A DNA stretch of 64,000 nt from GCA-2718815 sp963578105 (GCA_963578105.1 CAUZBP010000006.1:71219-135218), one strand, 5' to 3'; positions 18,153 through 27,214 are shown, numbered from the stretch's first letter. Made by a program: numbers and translations. The notes: generated by a model from the letters alone, not told the origin.

Positions 18153-18971
18153 ATGACCACGCCCGTTGTTATTCTTGCCGGTGGATTGGGGACGCGTCTC
18201 CAGGAAGAAACCACCAAACGGCCCAAACCGATGGTGGAAATCGGGGGCAAACCGATGCTCTGGCACATCATGAAACACTACGCCCACCACGGTTTTAACC
18301 AGTTTACAATCGCGTTGGGTTACATGGGCGAAACCATCAAAACATATTTCTTTGATAGCTACCACCTGCACGGCGACCTCTCTATCGATTTCACCACGGG
18401 CGCGATTCAGCGACAGGCTCCGGAACTGGAAAACTGGGTTGTCAACTTGGTCGATACCGGACCACACACGCTGACTGGTGGACGAGTGAAGCGACTGAAA
18501 CACGTGTTGGGCAACCAAACCTTCATGCTCACCTACGGGGACGGCTTGTCTGATGTTGATTTGAATCAGCTGTTGGAATTCCACCGCTCGCATGGCCGGC
18601 TGGCCACCGTCTCGGCAGTCCGGCCCCCGGCGCGATTTGGCGGACTGATCATCGATGGTGATCAGGTAACCCGTTTCACCGAAAAGCCATCTGCCGGTGA
18701 AGGTTGGATTAACGGTGGCTTTCTCGTCTTCGAGCCCGAGGTATTTGAATACCTGACGGACGACCACTGTAGCCTGGAAGCGGATACCCTGGAAAGACTG
18801 GCGGCTGATGATCAATTGGCAGCTTTTCGACACCATCATTTTTGGCAGTGCATGGACACGCTACGTGACAAGAACTATTTGGAACAGCTTTGGCAAAAGG
18901 GTGATGCGCCCTGGAACACCTGGCAAGACAAAGTGCCAGGCACCCGGCCGGCATTACAGGCTGTTGCCTAG
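18153..18971 (+). CDS. rfbF: Glucose-1-phosphate cytidylyltransferase
   Basis: A 272-residue nucleotidyltransferase predicted to make CDP-glucose from CTP and glucose-1-phosphate, the first step of CDP-deoxysugar synthesis. The N-terminal signature VVILAGGLGTRLQEET and KRPKPMVEIGGKPMLWHIM are typical, as are YGDGLSDVDL and EGWINGGFLVFEPEVF. The subfamily (cytidylyl and not thymidylyl) is inferred from close overall resemblance to RfbF, including HHGFNQFTIALGYMGE and YHLHGDLSIDF. It is followed 65 bases later by the matching CDP-glucose 4,6-dehydratase-type gene, which supports the call. First gene of a seven-gene cluster. Confidence 0.92.
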   Translation: MTTPVVILAGGLGTRLQEETTKRPKPMVEIGGKPMLWHIMKHYAHHGFNQFTIALGYMGETIKTYFFDSYHLHGDLSIDFTTGAIQRQAPELENWVVNLVDTGPHTLTGGRVKRLKHVLGNQTFMLTYGDGLSDVDLNQLLEFHRSHGRLATVSAVRPPARFGGLIIDGDQVTRFTEKPSAGEGWINGGFLVFEPEVFEYLTDDHCSLEADTLERLAADDQLAAFRHHHFWQCMDTLRDKNYLEQLWQKGDAPWNTWQDKVPGTRPALQAVA

Positions 18972-19036
18972 AGTGCCGTCAAAGCACTTCCCCTGTACAT
19001 CCGGAAGTAGGCTCCGGACCCTGCGAGGAACTAAAC

Positions 19037-20074
19037 ATGATCATGAACTTGGAACGCTTCTGGCAAGACCGCCCGGTTTTGGTGACCGGAGGCACCGGCC
19101 TGGTTGGCGGCTGGCTGGTCAAACGTTTGTTAGCGGCAGGTGCAGATGTCGTTTGTCTTGTCCGCGACTGGGTTCCCCAAGCTGATCTGGTTCAAACGAA
19201 CGCTATCTCCCAGGTGCGCGTCGTGCGTGGTCATCTTGGTGACCAGGCTTTACTCGAGCGGACGCTGGGCGAATACGAGATTGACACGGTCATCCACCTG
19301 GCTGCTCAATCGATCGTCGGAATTGCCAATCGGAATCCCGTTTCGACCTTTGAAAGCAACATCCAAGGAACGTGGACACTCCTCGAGGCCTGCCGGCGCA
19401 GCCCACGTGTCAAGCAGATCGTTGTCGCCTCGTCGGATAAGGCCTATGGCGACGTGTCCCAGTTACCCTACACAGAATCCACCCCGTTGGCTGGCCGTCA
19501 CCCGTATGACGTGAGCAAAACCTGTGGTGACTTGATTGCCCAAAGCTACGCCACCACGTACGACCTGCCGCTTGTGATCACCCGCTGCGGAAACTTCTAC
19601 GGCGGCGGTGACTTGAACTGGAACCGAATCGTACCCGGTACGATTCGTGCGGTGTTACGCGGGCAGCAGCCCGTCATCCGCTCTGATGGCACATTCGTAC
19701 GAGATTATTTCTATGTAGAAGATGGTGCGGCAGCCTACATGCATCTTGCCGAACAACTCGCCCTCAGAGAAGAACTCGGTGGCGAGGCATTCAATTTCTC
19801 CAACGAAATGCAAGTGACTGTGCTCGAACTTGTGGAACGAATCTTGCATCAAATGGAATCGACATTGCAACCGGCGGTGCTTAACGAGGCCAGCAACGAG
19901 ATTCGGCGACAGTATTTGAGCGCCGACAAGGCCCACCGAGAACTTTCCTGGCAACCGCTGTACACGCTCGATGAAGGACTTTCACGGACGATTCAATGGT
20001 ACAAGCAATTTTTCCAGCAGCACGAGAACGTCAACAATTGCCGACATGCCGCGCCTGTGGCGGCAACCGCCTGA
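19037..20074 (+). CDS. rfbG: CDP-glucose 4,6-dehydratase-like SDR
   Basis: A 345-residue extended short-chain dehydrogenase predicted to convert CDP-glucose to CDP-4-keto-6-deoxyglucose. It has VTGGTGLVGGWLVKRLL for NAD binding, VIHLAAQS, a SSDKAYGD active-site segment, and the catalytic tyrosine and lysine in HPYDVSKTCGD. FVRDYFYVEDGAAAYM and the C-terminal LSWQPLYTLDEGLSRTIQWY agree with the RfbG branch. An ATG at 19043 is an alternative start two codons in. The 3' end overlaps the next gene by up to 79 bases, which points to translational coupling. Confidence 0.88.
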   Translation: MIMNLERFWQDRPVLVTGGTGLVGGWLVKRLLAAGADVVCLVRDWVPQADLVQTNAISQVRVVRGHLGDQALLERTLGEYEIDTVIHLAAQSIVGIANRNPVSTFESNIQGTWTLLEACRRSPRVKQIVVASSDKAYGDVSQLPYTESTPLAGRHPYDVSKTCGDLIAQSYATTYDLPLVITRCGNFYGGGDLNWNRIVPGTIRAVLRGQQPVIRSDGTFVRDYFYVEDGAAAYMHLAEQLALREELGGEAFNFSNEMQVTVLELVERILHQMESTLQPAVLNEASNEIRRQYLSADKAHRELSWQPLYTLDEGLSRTIQWYKQFFQQHENVNNCRHAAPVAATA

Positions 20075-21258
20075 CCGAGATTCTGTCGCTTGGCAAAACA
20101 CCGCTCGCCAATGCGCTGCTCGACAAAGAGCAACTTGATCAGCCCGAGCCGACCTATCCTCTTGAGCTGGCTTTCTGTTCGAAGTGTGCGCTTGTGCAAA
20201 TCACGGAAACGGTCCCGCCTGAAACACTTTTTCGCAACTACGCATACTTCTCTTCCTTTTCCGATACCATGCTCGAACATGCCCGCTCGCTGACGGGAAA
20301 ATTGCGCGAACAGCGGCGGCTGCACGGGCAGAGTCTTGTGGTCGAAGTGGCCAGCAACGATGGCTATCTTTTAAAATTTTATCAGCAGGCCGGCGTTCCC
20401 GTCCTGGGCATTGAACCTGCGGTGAACATTGCACACGTGGCACAGTCCCAGCACGGTATTCCAACACTGTGCGAATTCTTCGGAGACTCACTGGCAAGGC
20501 AGCTTGTGACGGCAGGCAAGCGGGCTGACGTGATTCACGCCAACAATGTCCTGGCCCATGTCCCCGATCTGAACGGGTTCATCGCCGGGGTCAAGATGTT
20601 GCTTCAGCCTTCAGGTGTGGCTGTCGTGGAAGTGCCCTACGTCAAAGACCTGATCGACCACGTCGAGTTTGACACCATCTATCACGAACACTTGTGTTAC
20701 TTTTCGCTGACTGCCGTCGATCGCCTGGTCCGACGACACGATTTGCAAATTCTCGACGTCGAACGCCTTGCAATTCATGGTGGATCGCTGCGTATCTACA
20801 TGGGACATCCTGGCCGCGTCGAGTCCACCGTGGCGGCGCAGGAATTGTTACAGTCCGAAGCCACCTGGGTGGAAAACTTGTCGTTCTACGAGAGCTTTGG
20901 AGCCAGAGTTGTCCGGCTTCGTGAAGAATTGACAGGGCTGCTGCGGAAACTCAAATCCGAACACAAGCGCATTGCCGTCTACGGGGCCTCCGCCAAGGGC
21001 AGCACGTTGCTCAACTATTTCGGTATCGGCAACGAAACACTTGATTACGTTGTCGATCGCAGCACGATCAAACAAGGACGTTTCACTCCGGGTACCCATT
21101 TGAAGATCCACGCACCGGAACGACTGCTCGACGACCAGCCCGATTACGTGCTTTTGCTGACATGGAACTTCGCCAAGGAAATCCTCGACCAGCAGGCGGA
21201 ATACCGTCAGCTTGGAGGACGCTTTATCATTCCCATTCCGGAAGTCCAAGTCGCCTGA
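19996..21258 (+). CDS. NDP-hexose C-methyltransferase (TylC3/NovU-like), copy 1
   Basis: A 420-residue three-part C-methyltransferase. An N-terminal zinc-binding module has CRACGG ... FCSKCALVQ. A central SAM-binding Rossmann domain has VVEVASNDGYLLKFY. A C-terminal domain contains IAVYGASAKGSTLLNYFGIG and VDRSTIKQGRFTPGTH. This layout is that of enzymes adding a methyl group to C3 or C5 of a 4-keto-6-deoxysugar. EVPYVKDLIDHVEFDTIYHEH carries the histidines expected in the active site. The ATG at 19996 overlaps rfbG by 79 bases; a TTG closer to the cysteines (in QQLPTCRACGG) is a possible shorter start. Together with the upstream genes it predicts a C-methyl-branched CDP-sugar. Confidence 0.87.
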   Translation: MVQAIFPAARERQQLPTCRACGGNRLTEILSLGKTPLANALLDKEQLDQPEPTYPLELAFCSKCALVQITETVPPETLFRNYAYFSSFSDTMLEHARSLTGKLREQRRLHGQSLVVEVASNDGYLLKFYQQAGVPVLGIEPAVNIAHVAQSQHGIPTLCEFFGDSLARQLVTAGKRADVIHANNVLAHVPDLNGFIAGVKMLLQPSGVAVVEVPYVKDLIDHVEFDTIYHEHLCYFSLTAVDRLVRRHDLQILDVERLAIHGGSLRIYMGHPGRVESTVAAQELLQSEATWVENLSFYESFGARVVRLREELTGLLRKLKSEHKRIAVYGASAKGSTLLNYFGIGNETLDYVVDRSTIKQGRFTPGTHLKIHAPERLLDDQPDYVLLLTWNFAKEILDQQAEYRQLGGRFIIPIPEVQVA

Positions 21259-21305
21259 CTTTCAAGGCAGGAGTCAATCCTCTACCACCGGGAGAGTTAC
21301 CAACT

Positions 21306-21878
21306 ATGGCAGAAGCCCTGGCCGTTCAGGCGAGTCCAAATAAGAAACTGAAATTCACACCCACAAGCATCGATCGTGCCTTGCTCATCCAGTCACAGCC
21401 GCTGGCCGACGAACGGGGTTATTTCGCACGCGTCTGGTGCCAGCAGGAGTTTGCTGAACTCGGCTTGAACACCGATCTTGTCCAGTGCAACCTCTCGCAC
21501 AACCACCAACGTGGTACGTTGCGCGGAATGCACTACCAACGGGCACCGTTTGAAGAGGCAAAAGTGGTACGGTGTACGCAGGGATCGATTTACGACGTCA
21601 TCATTGATTTGCGCAGCGATTCTCCTAGCTTCATGCATTGGCAGGCATTCGAACTGTCAGCTGATAACCAGCAGATGCTTTACATTCCAGAAGGTTGTGC
21701 CCACGGCTTTCAAACGCTGACCGACTCGGCCCAGGTCTTTTACCAGATGTCCCAGCCATATCATCCGGAATATGCCAGTGGTGTGCGATGGAACGACCCC
21801 GCCTGGGACATTGAGTGGCCCCTACAGGTTTCCCGGATTTCACGCCAAGATCAAACCCATCCTGATTTCAACTCATGA
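21306..21878 (+). CDS. rfbC: dTDP-4-dehydrorhamnose 3,5-epimerase-like protein
   Basis: A 190-residue cupin of the RmlC/RfbC family, which epimerises C3 and/or C5 of 4-keto-6-deoxysugars. The usual landmarks are present: DERGYFARVWCQQEF, QCNLSHNHQRGTLRGMHYQ with the catalytic His, GSIYDVIIDLR, LYIPEGCAHGFQTL with the base His, and YHPEYASGVRWNDP with substrate-binding residues. Length (about 185) is normal from ATG 21306, preceded by GGGAG; an open frame from 21162 overlaps the previous gene and is not needed. In a CDP context the enzyme likely acts on a methylated CDP-sugar, which is inference. Its stop overlaps the next start (ATGA). Confidence 0.87.
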   Translation: MAEALAVQASPNKKLKFTPTSIDRALLIQSQPLADERGYFARVWCQQEFAELGLNTDLVQCNLSHNHQRGTLRGMHYQRAPFEEAKVVRCTQGSIYDVIIDLRSDSPSFMHWQAFELSADNQQMLYIPEGCAHGFQTLTDSAQVFYQMSQPYHPEYASGVRWNDPAWDIEWPLQVSRISRQDQTHPDFNS

Positions 21879-22792
21879 ACCGAGTACTCATTACCGGAGC
21901 AACCGGCTTTGTCGGTCAGCACTGCCTGCCGCTTCTGCGGGAACGGACTGCCGAGGTACACGCTGTCTGCTGCCACACCCAGCCAGTACCGAGTCACGGA
22001 ATCCACTGGCATCGGCTCGACTTGCTGGACCACCACGCGACCGAAGAACTCTTTCGCACCTTACAACCCAGCCATTTGTTACACACAGCTTGGTTCACAA
22101 AACCGTCTGAGTTCTGGTCATCGCCGGAAAACCTGCGGTGGCTTGAGTCCAGCATGACGATACTGCAGCAATTTCAAACGCATGGTGGAGAACGGGCCGT
22201 CTGCACGGGAAGTTGTGCGGAATACGACTGGAGCCGGGGATACTGCCAGGAATCCTCGACACCGCTGTTACCCGCGACCATCTATGGCAAGTGTAAGCAC
22301 ATGCTTCAACGGTACCTGGATACCTTCGGCAACTTGAATGGATTGAGCACCGCCTGGGCAAGAATATTTTTTCTGTACGGACCCGGCGCCCATCCAGAAA
22401 AATTTCCCGGATCGATCATCTCTACATTGCTGAGCGATCAGTCCGCGGTTTGTTCACAGGGGCATCTGGTGCGTGACTTTTTACACATTGCCGACGCCGC
22501 AGACGCGCTGGTTTCCTTGCTCGACTCCTCCTGCGAGGGGCCAATCAATGTCGGGTCTGGCATTCCGGTACGGTTGGAAGAAATGGCGGCACAAATTGCT
22601 GATCAGTTGCAACGCCGTCCCCTGCTGACAATCCAGAGGACACCGGGTCCCGGGCCGGAGCCCCCCGTCTTGTTGGCAGACGTGAGTCGGTTGCGCAACG
22701 AACTGAAATGGTCGCCTCGATTTGGTTGGAGAAAAGGGTTGTCGGACACCACGGACTGGTGGGAAAGGAACCTGCAGCACCATGCGGCTTGA
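21875..22792 (+). CDS. NDP-4-keto-6-deoxysugar reductase/epimerase-like SDR
   Basis: A 305-residue extended SDR that probably performs the final 4-keto reduction of the deoxysugar. It has VLITGATGFVGQHCL for NAD(P) binding, LLHTAWFTKP, VCTGSCAEYDW, and the catalytic Tyr-x-x-x-Lys as TIYGKCK. HLVRDFLHIADAADALVSLL and GPINVGSGIPVRLEEMA are typical of the family. The ATGA overlap with the epimerase indicates coupled translation. It could also be a second epimerase/dehydratase; the reductase role is chosen because the pathway otherwise lacks one. Confidence 0.78.
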   Translation: MNRVLITGATGFVGQHCLPLLRERTAEVHAVCCHTQPVPSHGIHWHRLDLLDHHATEELFRTLQPSHLLHTAWFTKPSEFWSSPENLRWLESSMTILQQFQTHGGERAVCTGSCAEYDWSRGYCQESSTPLLPATIYGKCKHMLQRYLDTFGNLNGLSTAWARIFFLYGPGAHPEKFPGSIISTLLSDQSAVCSQGHLVRDFLHIADAADALVSLLDSSCEGPINVGSGIPVRLEEMAAQIADQLQRRPLLTIQRTPGPGPEPPVLLADVSRLRNELKWSPRFGWRKGLSDTTDWWERNLQHHAA

Positions 22793-23972
22793 TGCCTGTC
22801 CCATCTGCAAAAGCAAAACGATTGTAGATTTTTTGTGCCGACCTTCCGTACCTGTGCACCAGAATTTAGTGTGCTGCGAGGAAACACGCGCCCGCTCTAT
22901 TTCACGCGGGCGGCTGGAGATGGTTGTTTGTTCGTGCTGCGGATTTACTTTTAACCGTTCTTTTGATTCCTCTCTTCTGGCCTACGGAACCAGTTACGAC
23001 AACTCGCAGAATCACTCACCGGCGTTTGAACGCCACCTGGAAATCCTCGTCAACCGACTCCTGGATCAACACGGCGTTCGCAACTGTCGCATTGTCGAAG
23101 TTGGTTGCGGAAAGGGAGATTTTCTTCGCCGGCTGGTCAAGGCACCAGGATCGACAAACCGTGGTATCGGCATGGACCCCAGCTACGAAGGCCCTGCCTT
23201 CGCCGCGGATGGGCGTCTCGAATTTCGACGGCAATTTTTCGACCGCAACACCCGCGATGTGGCTGCGGACGTCGTCATTTGCCGACATGTTATCGAACAT
23301 ATTGATCAGCCGGTTGATTTCCTGCGGGCGATTCGCCAGGGCCTGCAGAATTCCCCGCAAGCCAGGCTCTTTTTCGAGACACCCTGCGTCTCGTGGATCC
23401 TGCAAAACAATGTCACCTGGGACTTCTTCTACGAACACTGTTCCCTGTTTACCAGCAATAGCTTAACAGCGGCCTTTGAACGTGCAGGATTCGACGTGGT
23501 CCAAGTGAACCACGTGTTTGCCGGCCAGTACCTGTGGCTGGAAGCGGTACCGGCAGAGCAACCATCCGCCAACCGGCTTGCTGGTGCGGATGTGGTTCAG
23601 CAGGCACGTGATTTCGGGCGTAGTGAAGCCCAACGCAAATTGCACTGGAGTCGAACGGCCGAACAACTGAAACTACGGGGAAATGTTGCCGTCTGGGGCG
23701 CAGGTGCCAAGGGTGTCACGCTTGCCAATGTGATTGATCCCGATCGGCGGTTGATTTCCTGTATCGTCGACATCAACCCGAACAAGCAGGGAAATTATCT
23801 GGCGGGCACCGGTCACCCCATCGTCAGTCCCAACAGGCTGCGCGAATTTAACGTGAAAACAGCAATCGTACTTAATCCAAACTATGGCGAAGAAGTGGCC
23901 GCTTTAACGCATGATCTGGGTTTGGACGTCTCAGTCATTGACCTGATGGAGTGGGAGCAAAAGGCAGCATGA
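22782..23972 (+). CDS. NDP-hexose C-methyltransferase-like protein, copy 2
   Basis: A 396-residue SAM-dependent methyltransferase with the same three-part plan as the enzyme two genes upstream. It has an N-terminal zinc cluster (CPICKSK ... CSCCGF), a Rossmann core (IVEVGCGKGDFLRRL, then VVICRHVIEHI), and a C-terminal C-methyltransferase module (VAVWGAGAKGVTLANVI, VDINPNKQGNYLAGTGHPI). The two copies are clearly divergent, so this is not a recent duplication. It may methylate a different carbon or a second sugar. The start is taken at ATG 22782, which overlaps the reductase stop and puts the cysteines near the N-terminus. It ends in an ATGA overlap with the next gene. Confidence 0.82.
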   Translation: MRLDACPICKSKTIVDFLCRPSVPVHQNLVCCEETRARSISRGRLEMVVCSCCGFTFNRSFDSSLLAYGTSYDNSQNHSPAFERHLEILVNRLLDQHGVRNCRIVEVGCGKGDFLRRLVKAPGSTNRGIGMDPSYEGPAFAADGRLEFRRQFFDRNTRDVAADVVICRHVIEHIDQPVDFLRAIRQGLQNSPQARLFFETPCVSWILQNNVTWDFFYEHCSLFTSNSLTAAFERAGFDVVQVNHVFAGQYLWLEAVPAEQPSANRLAGADVVQQARDFGRSEAQRKLHWSRTAEQLKLRGNVAVWGAGAKGVTLANVIDPDRRLISCIVDINPNKQGNYLAGTGHPIVSPNRLREFNVKTAIVLNPNYGEEVAALTHDLGLDVSVIDLMEWEQKAA

Positions 23973-24742
23973 AATTAATCCTCGATACCGACAGTCGTCA
24001 ATTGACCGAAGTCAGTGGAACCGGGACTCGGGAACTGCCTTTGTATTCGAAGGAGGCATTTGAACTGCTGTCTGAGCAGTGGGTCAAAGTCGGTTGGGAT
24101 CAGAAATATTCGTATACCTTTTCATGGCTGGGAGTGCCGGTCATTCAACTTCCTGAAGACATGATTCGCATTCAGGAAGTCATCTACCGTACCCAACCCG
24201 ATGTCATCGTCGAAACGGGTGTCGCCCATGGCGGCTCTTTGGTCTACTACGCCAGTGTCTGCAAGGTGCTGGGAAAAGGTCGTGTTATCGGCGTCGATGT
24301 CGAGATTCGAAAACACAATCGTCAAGCCATTGAGTCGCACCCACTCTCGGATGTAATCACACTCATCGAAGGTGACTCCGTGGATCCCTCCGTGGTGCAA
24401 GAGATCCGAAGCCTGGTTCACGAGGGCCAGACGGTGCTGGTGATCCTGGACTCATGCCACACCAAGGATCATGTTGCCGCCGAACTAGCGGCGTACCATG
24501 AACTGGTCACGGTTGGATCCTATATTGTGGCCACCGATGGTTTAATGGATCGAATTCATGATGTGCCGCGCGGGGAGCCCCACTGGAAATTTGACAATCC
24601 GGCGGCGGCCGCCAAAGACTTTGCCGCCGAACACCCCGAATTCGTGCTGGAACCGCCAACGTGGATATTCAATGAAAGCGAACTCACGGAAAACATCACC
24701 CACTGGCCCGGTGCCTGGTTACGACGGGTCGAGGCCCGCTGA
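23969..24742 (+). CDS. CmcI-family (cephalosporin hydroxylase-like) methyltransferase
   Basis: A 257-residue protein of the CmcI family, which has a SAM-methyltransferase fold and is frequent in surface-polysaccharide clusters. It shows TFSWLGVPVIQLPEDM, then the SAM motif VIVETGVAHGGSLVYYA, GKGRVIGVDVEIR, and LVILDSCHTKDHVAAELAAYHELV. The HWKFDNPAAAAKDF and WIFNESELTENI segments near the end are also family features. It probably O-methylates the product sugar or glycan, but the acceptor is unknown. The ATG at 23969 overlaps the previous stop; a GTG at 23951 would add only six residues. Last gene of the cluster. Confidence 0.82.
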   Translation: MKLILDTDSRQLTEVSGTGTRELPLYSKEAFELLSEQWVKVGWDQKYSYTFSWLGVPVIQLPEDMIRIQEVIYRTQPDVIVETGVAHGGSLVYYASVCKVLGKGRVIGVDVEIRKHNRQAIESHPLSDVITLIEGDSVDPSVVQEIRSLVHEGQTVLVILDSCHTKDHVAAELAAYHELVTVGSYIVATDGLMDRIHDVPRGEPHWKFDNPAAAAKDFAAEHPEFVLEPPTWIFNESELTENITHWPGAWLRRVEAR

Positions 24743-24912
24743 CCGATCTGACACACCGTCCCTGGCGTCGCTTCTTCTCCGCAAGGCAGACACGTTCTTG
24801 CTGCCTGGAACACCCCACGCCGGAAATCGACTGCCAACCCTTTAACACCACAAACACGGGTGCTAGAATCAATTCCAGGAACATCCGCCTTGGCTAATGA
24901 TGGAAATTCAAG

Positions 24913-25446
24913 ATGAGATATTGTGGTGACGAAGAAGAGCAAAAATTTCACGAGGCCTGGGATGCGGTAGAAATCGCGCGGCCTGTAAATTACTCGCTTT
25001 TTACCTTCGGCGAGTCGGTGTTACCCTATTTTCTTGTTTGCGGTGATGCGGATCGCGATACAAACGTCGCCGTCAGCCAAGGTGAAGTACGTATCAACCG
25101 GCCCATGCTCATTACGCCGGAAGACACCCAGCCGGAATTTCAAAACTTCTTTGAAAATCAGCAGGAGGAAGGAGTTGTCCGGTTCTTAATGGCACGGACG
25201 GCCCGTTTCTCAAATCTGAGGTTTGAAAATCGTAGTGGTTCCAAACGCGACCATAGCGGAAGCATGGAAGCTGCTGTGGACCGGTTAAATCGCAAACTGG
25301 ATGACGAGGAAGAGGATCAGGTTGCGATTCTTACGGCCCCACCGCAACTGGGAAACATTGCCATTTTGCGGTACGCTGCCGAACGTGTCTGGAAAAGTGG
25401 TCCGGACAATGTCCAGGAACTTCGAGAACGGGGTTTTCTTCCATAG
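24913..25446 (+). CDS. Conserved hypothetical protein
   Basis: A 177-residue soluble protein that I do not recognise by function. It begins MRYCGDEEEQKFHEAWDAVEIARPVNYSLFTFGES and is acidic, with a DDEEED run near residue 132. No signal peptide, membrane segment or catalytic motif is visible. The upstream region has a TAGAAT box (24864-24869) with a weak TTTAAC 17 bases further up. It sits alone after the deoxysugar cluster, 170 bases downstream, and need not be part of it. Confidence 0.6.
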   Translation: MRYCGDEEEQKFHEAWDAVEIARPVNYSLFTFGESVLPYFLVCGDADRDTNVAVSQGEVRINRPMLITPEDTQPEFQNFFENQQEEGVVRFLMARTARFSNLRFENRSGSKRDHSGSMEAAVDRLNRKLDDEEEDQVAILTAPPQLGNIAILRYAAERVWKSGPDNVQELRERGFLP

Positions 25447-25650
25447 CCGTTTCCCAAACATCTGTTTGTCTTCAACACCTGGTCCTCAAAAACGGGTAAG
25501 TCGCTGCTCTACTGAAGAAACCAGGACCGGGGCGGGAGACGGCAAGTCTGCTGGTGGGAAACCGGAGTCGCTGGAAAAGATGGATCCACGGGCGAAAGCG
25601 TCAGTACGATCCGTTACCGTTCCCTGGCAGCAGCCGATGAACACTGCAAA

Positions 25651-26070
25651 CTACTCTGACATCTTTTGAAGCTCTTGAAGTGCCTCCGTCAACGCATAGG
25701 TCCCCGTTTTGATTTCTTCGTCCGGGGCACCTTCCCTGGCAGCACTTATCAGCTTGTGCAGACTTTCCACTGCCTGGGACTTCAGAACTTCCCGCTCCGC
25801 ACTGGCATACTTCCCCGGGATTGCCTCGGCCGCAAAAGCGCTGACCAACTGGCCGAATGGTTCACCCGTCAGATGGCTCCGCGCCGCAGCAAACTCACCA
25901 TATCCAACGCTTCTTATCAGGAACTCCATGCCTTCGCGCTGTAGAGTCAGGCCATCCAGCGCCGGCCAGTGTGCCCTCTCCGGAATATCCGGCGGTTGAC
26001 TGAGACGTGAAGCGGGACTGTCGCATCCAACCAGAGCTACCAGGAACCAAAAGGTAAATAAGCATCTCAT
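25651..26070 (-). CDS. Small lipoprotein downstream of DUF1559 gene
   Basis: A 139-residue predicted lipoprotein. The signal MRCLFTFWFLVALVGC has a lipobox ending at Cys16, followed by a low-complexity linker and a mostly helical, charged mature part with no known motif. Start ATG 26070 gives a clean signal; a GTG at 26085 is possible. It begins 18 bases after the stop of the DUF1559 gene upstream, so it is probably cotranscribed. Small lipoproteins following DUF1559 genes are common in planctomycetes, from general knowledge. Its start lies exactly where the repeated sequence shared by the three DUF1559 copies ends. Confidence 0.68.
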   Translation of the reverse strand: MRCLFTFWFLVALVGCDSPASRLSQPPDIPERAHWPALDGLTLQREGMEFLIRSVGYGEFAAARSHLTGEPFGQLVSAFAAEAIPGKYASAEREVLKSQAVESLHKLISAAREGAPDEEIKTGTYALTEALQELQKMSE

Positions 26071-26088
26071 TTCTGTTGATCTCACTCC

Positions 26089-26505
26089 TCAGCGATAAGT
26101 TGGCGTACGACCGTCATCCCGGCCACACGAATTTTTCCAGACACGCTTATTGATGTTTTCCGTCACGAAGTGGCAGGAACCGTCAGCGAACAACGCATTC
26201 ACACCGCCCGGATGAAGACTCGATGCGGGTCGGGGGCCCCGTCGGCCCAGGGCCGCATCATCCAGCCAGTCAATTTCGTCCGCTCTCGGGTCATTCGGCC
26301 TGCGGGAAGCATTCGCTCCGCAATGCGCGGAAGATTCCGCCCAACGGGCGCAGCGCTGTGTACTGGCGTCATAACCCCAGCCATTTTCCCAGTACGACTT
26401 GCCACGAAACACCTCGACCGACTGCACCGTGTGACTGGTTCCATCCCGAAAGTGCTTGATGTTGATGTAGATTTCTGGCAAGCCACCGTCACGAGACGAA
26501 TCAAA
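26089..26505. repeat. Identical block shared with 27294-27710
   Basis: These 417 bases match 27294-27710 (offset 1,205) with no difference that I could find by eye, whereas the rest of the two genes differs at many sites. The block covers the C-terminal coding part of DUF1559 copies 1 and 2. Confidence 0.85.
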
Positions 26506-27126
26506 TATATTCACCGAAAGCATCGCGGCGTAGTTCGTCCCGGCAACTCTCCGTTTACCAATGTTCTTGATTTCGGGACCCTTGCGAACGACCGGCGTTA
26601 TATCCGTGGGGCAAACATAGATTGGTATGACCCGCTTTTCGTGTTTTTTGTTCTTGCCGGCACCTTGAGGAGGAGGCCATGGCGGGCCTTTTGACTCGGG
26701 AAGACAGTGCCACCAGGAATCCATGTCAAACAGGTCGTAAAGCGGCTGCTGTTCAACAAACGGTAAAATCATCACTCGCCAGCTAAGGCTGTTACCAACA
26801 TACCAGGTTGCTCCATTGCAGTCGTGATTCATGAGGCCCTGATTATACATTTCCCCAACCGACATACCCGTGTTTCGCGACGCTGGAAACGTCTGATGCG
26901 TGCCGTGATAGGCGTGGAGCCCCAATCCGATCTGCTTCAGATTGTTCACACACTGGGCACGCCGAGCCGCCTCCCGCGCCATCTGTACGGCCGGTAACAA
27001 CAGCGCAATCAAAATCGCGATAATGGCAATCACCACCAGCAATTCGACGAGCGTGAATCCGCGCAGCGTGCGATGCGACTTGTCGTCTGGATGAACGCTA
27101 AGGGGATGTGTAGATTTGCACGCCAT
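26089..27126 (-). CDS. DUF1559 pseudopilin-like protein, copy 1
   Basis: A 345-residue DUF1559 (SBP_bac_10) protein. It has a type IV prepilin-like N-terminus: a short basic leader, then the cleavage site GFTLVELLVVIAIIAILIALLLPAVQMAREAARR. Gly-Phe-Thr-Leu with Glu at +5 is the methylated N-terminal motif. The DUF1559 body follows (CVNNLKQIGLGLHAYH) with the C-terminal signature SLHPGGVNALFADGSCHFV. These proteins are hugely amplified in planctomycetes and are thought to be secreted or assembled by a type II/IV-like machinery; their role is unknown. The last 138 residues are identical to copy 2. Confidence 0.93.
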   Translation of the reverse strand: MACKSTHPLSVHPDDKSHRTLRGFTLVELLVVIAIIAILIALLLPAVQMAREAARRAQCVNNLKQIGLGLHAYHGTHQTFPASRNTGMSVGEMYNQGLMNHDCNGATWYVGNSLSWRVMILPFVEQQPLYDLFDMDSWWHCLPESKGPPWPPPQGAGKNKKHEKRVIPIYVCPTDITPVVRKGPEIKNIGKRRVAGTNYAAMLSVNIFDSSRDGGLPEIYINIKHFRDGTSHTVQSVEVFRGKSYWENGWGYDASTQRCARWAESSAHCGANASRRPNDPRADEIDWLDDAALGRRGPRPASSLHPGGVNALFADGSCHFVTENINKRVWKNSCGRDDGRTPTYR

Positions 27127-27214
27127 GGGGTGAAATGCCGAAAAGAGTCCCGCGGTGACGAGTGAACCATCCTACGTGCAATTTGGCAAACCTGCTATTT
27201 GCCACTCATTGTAT

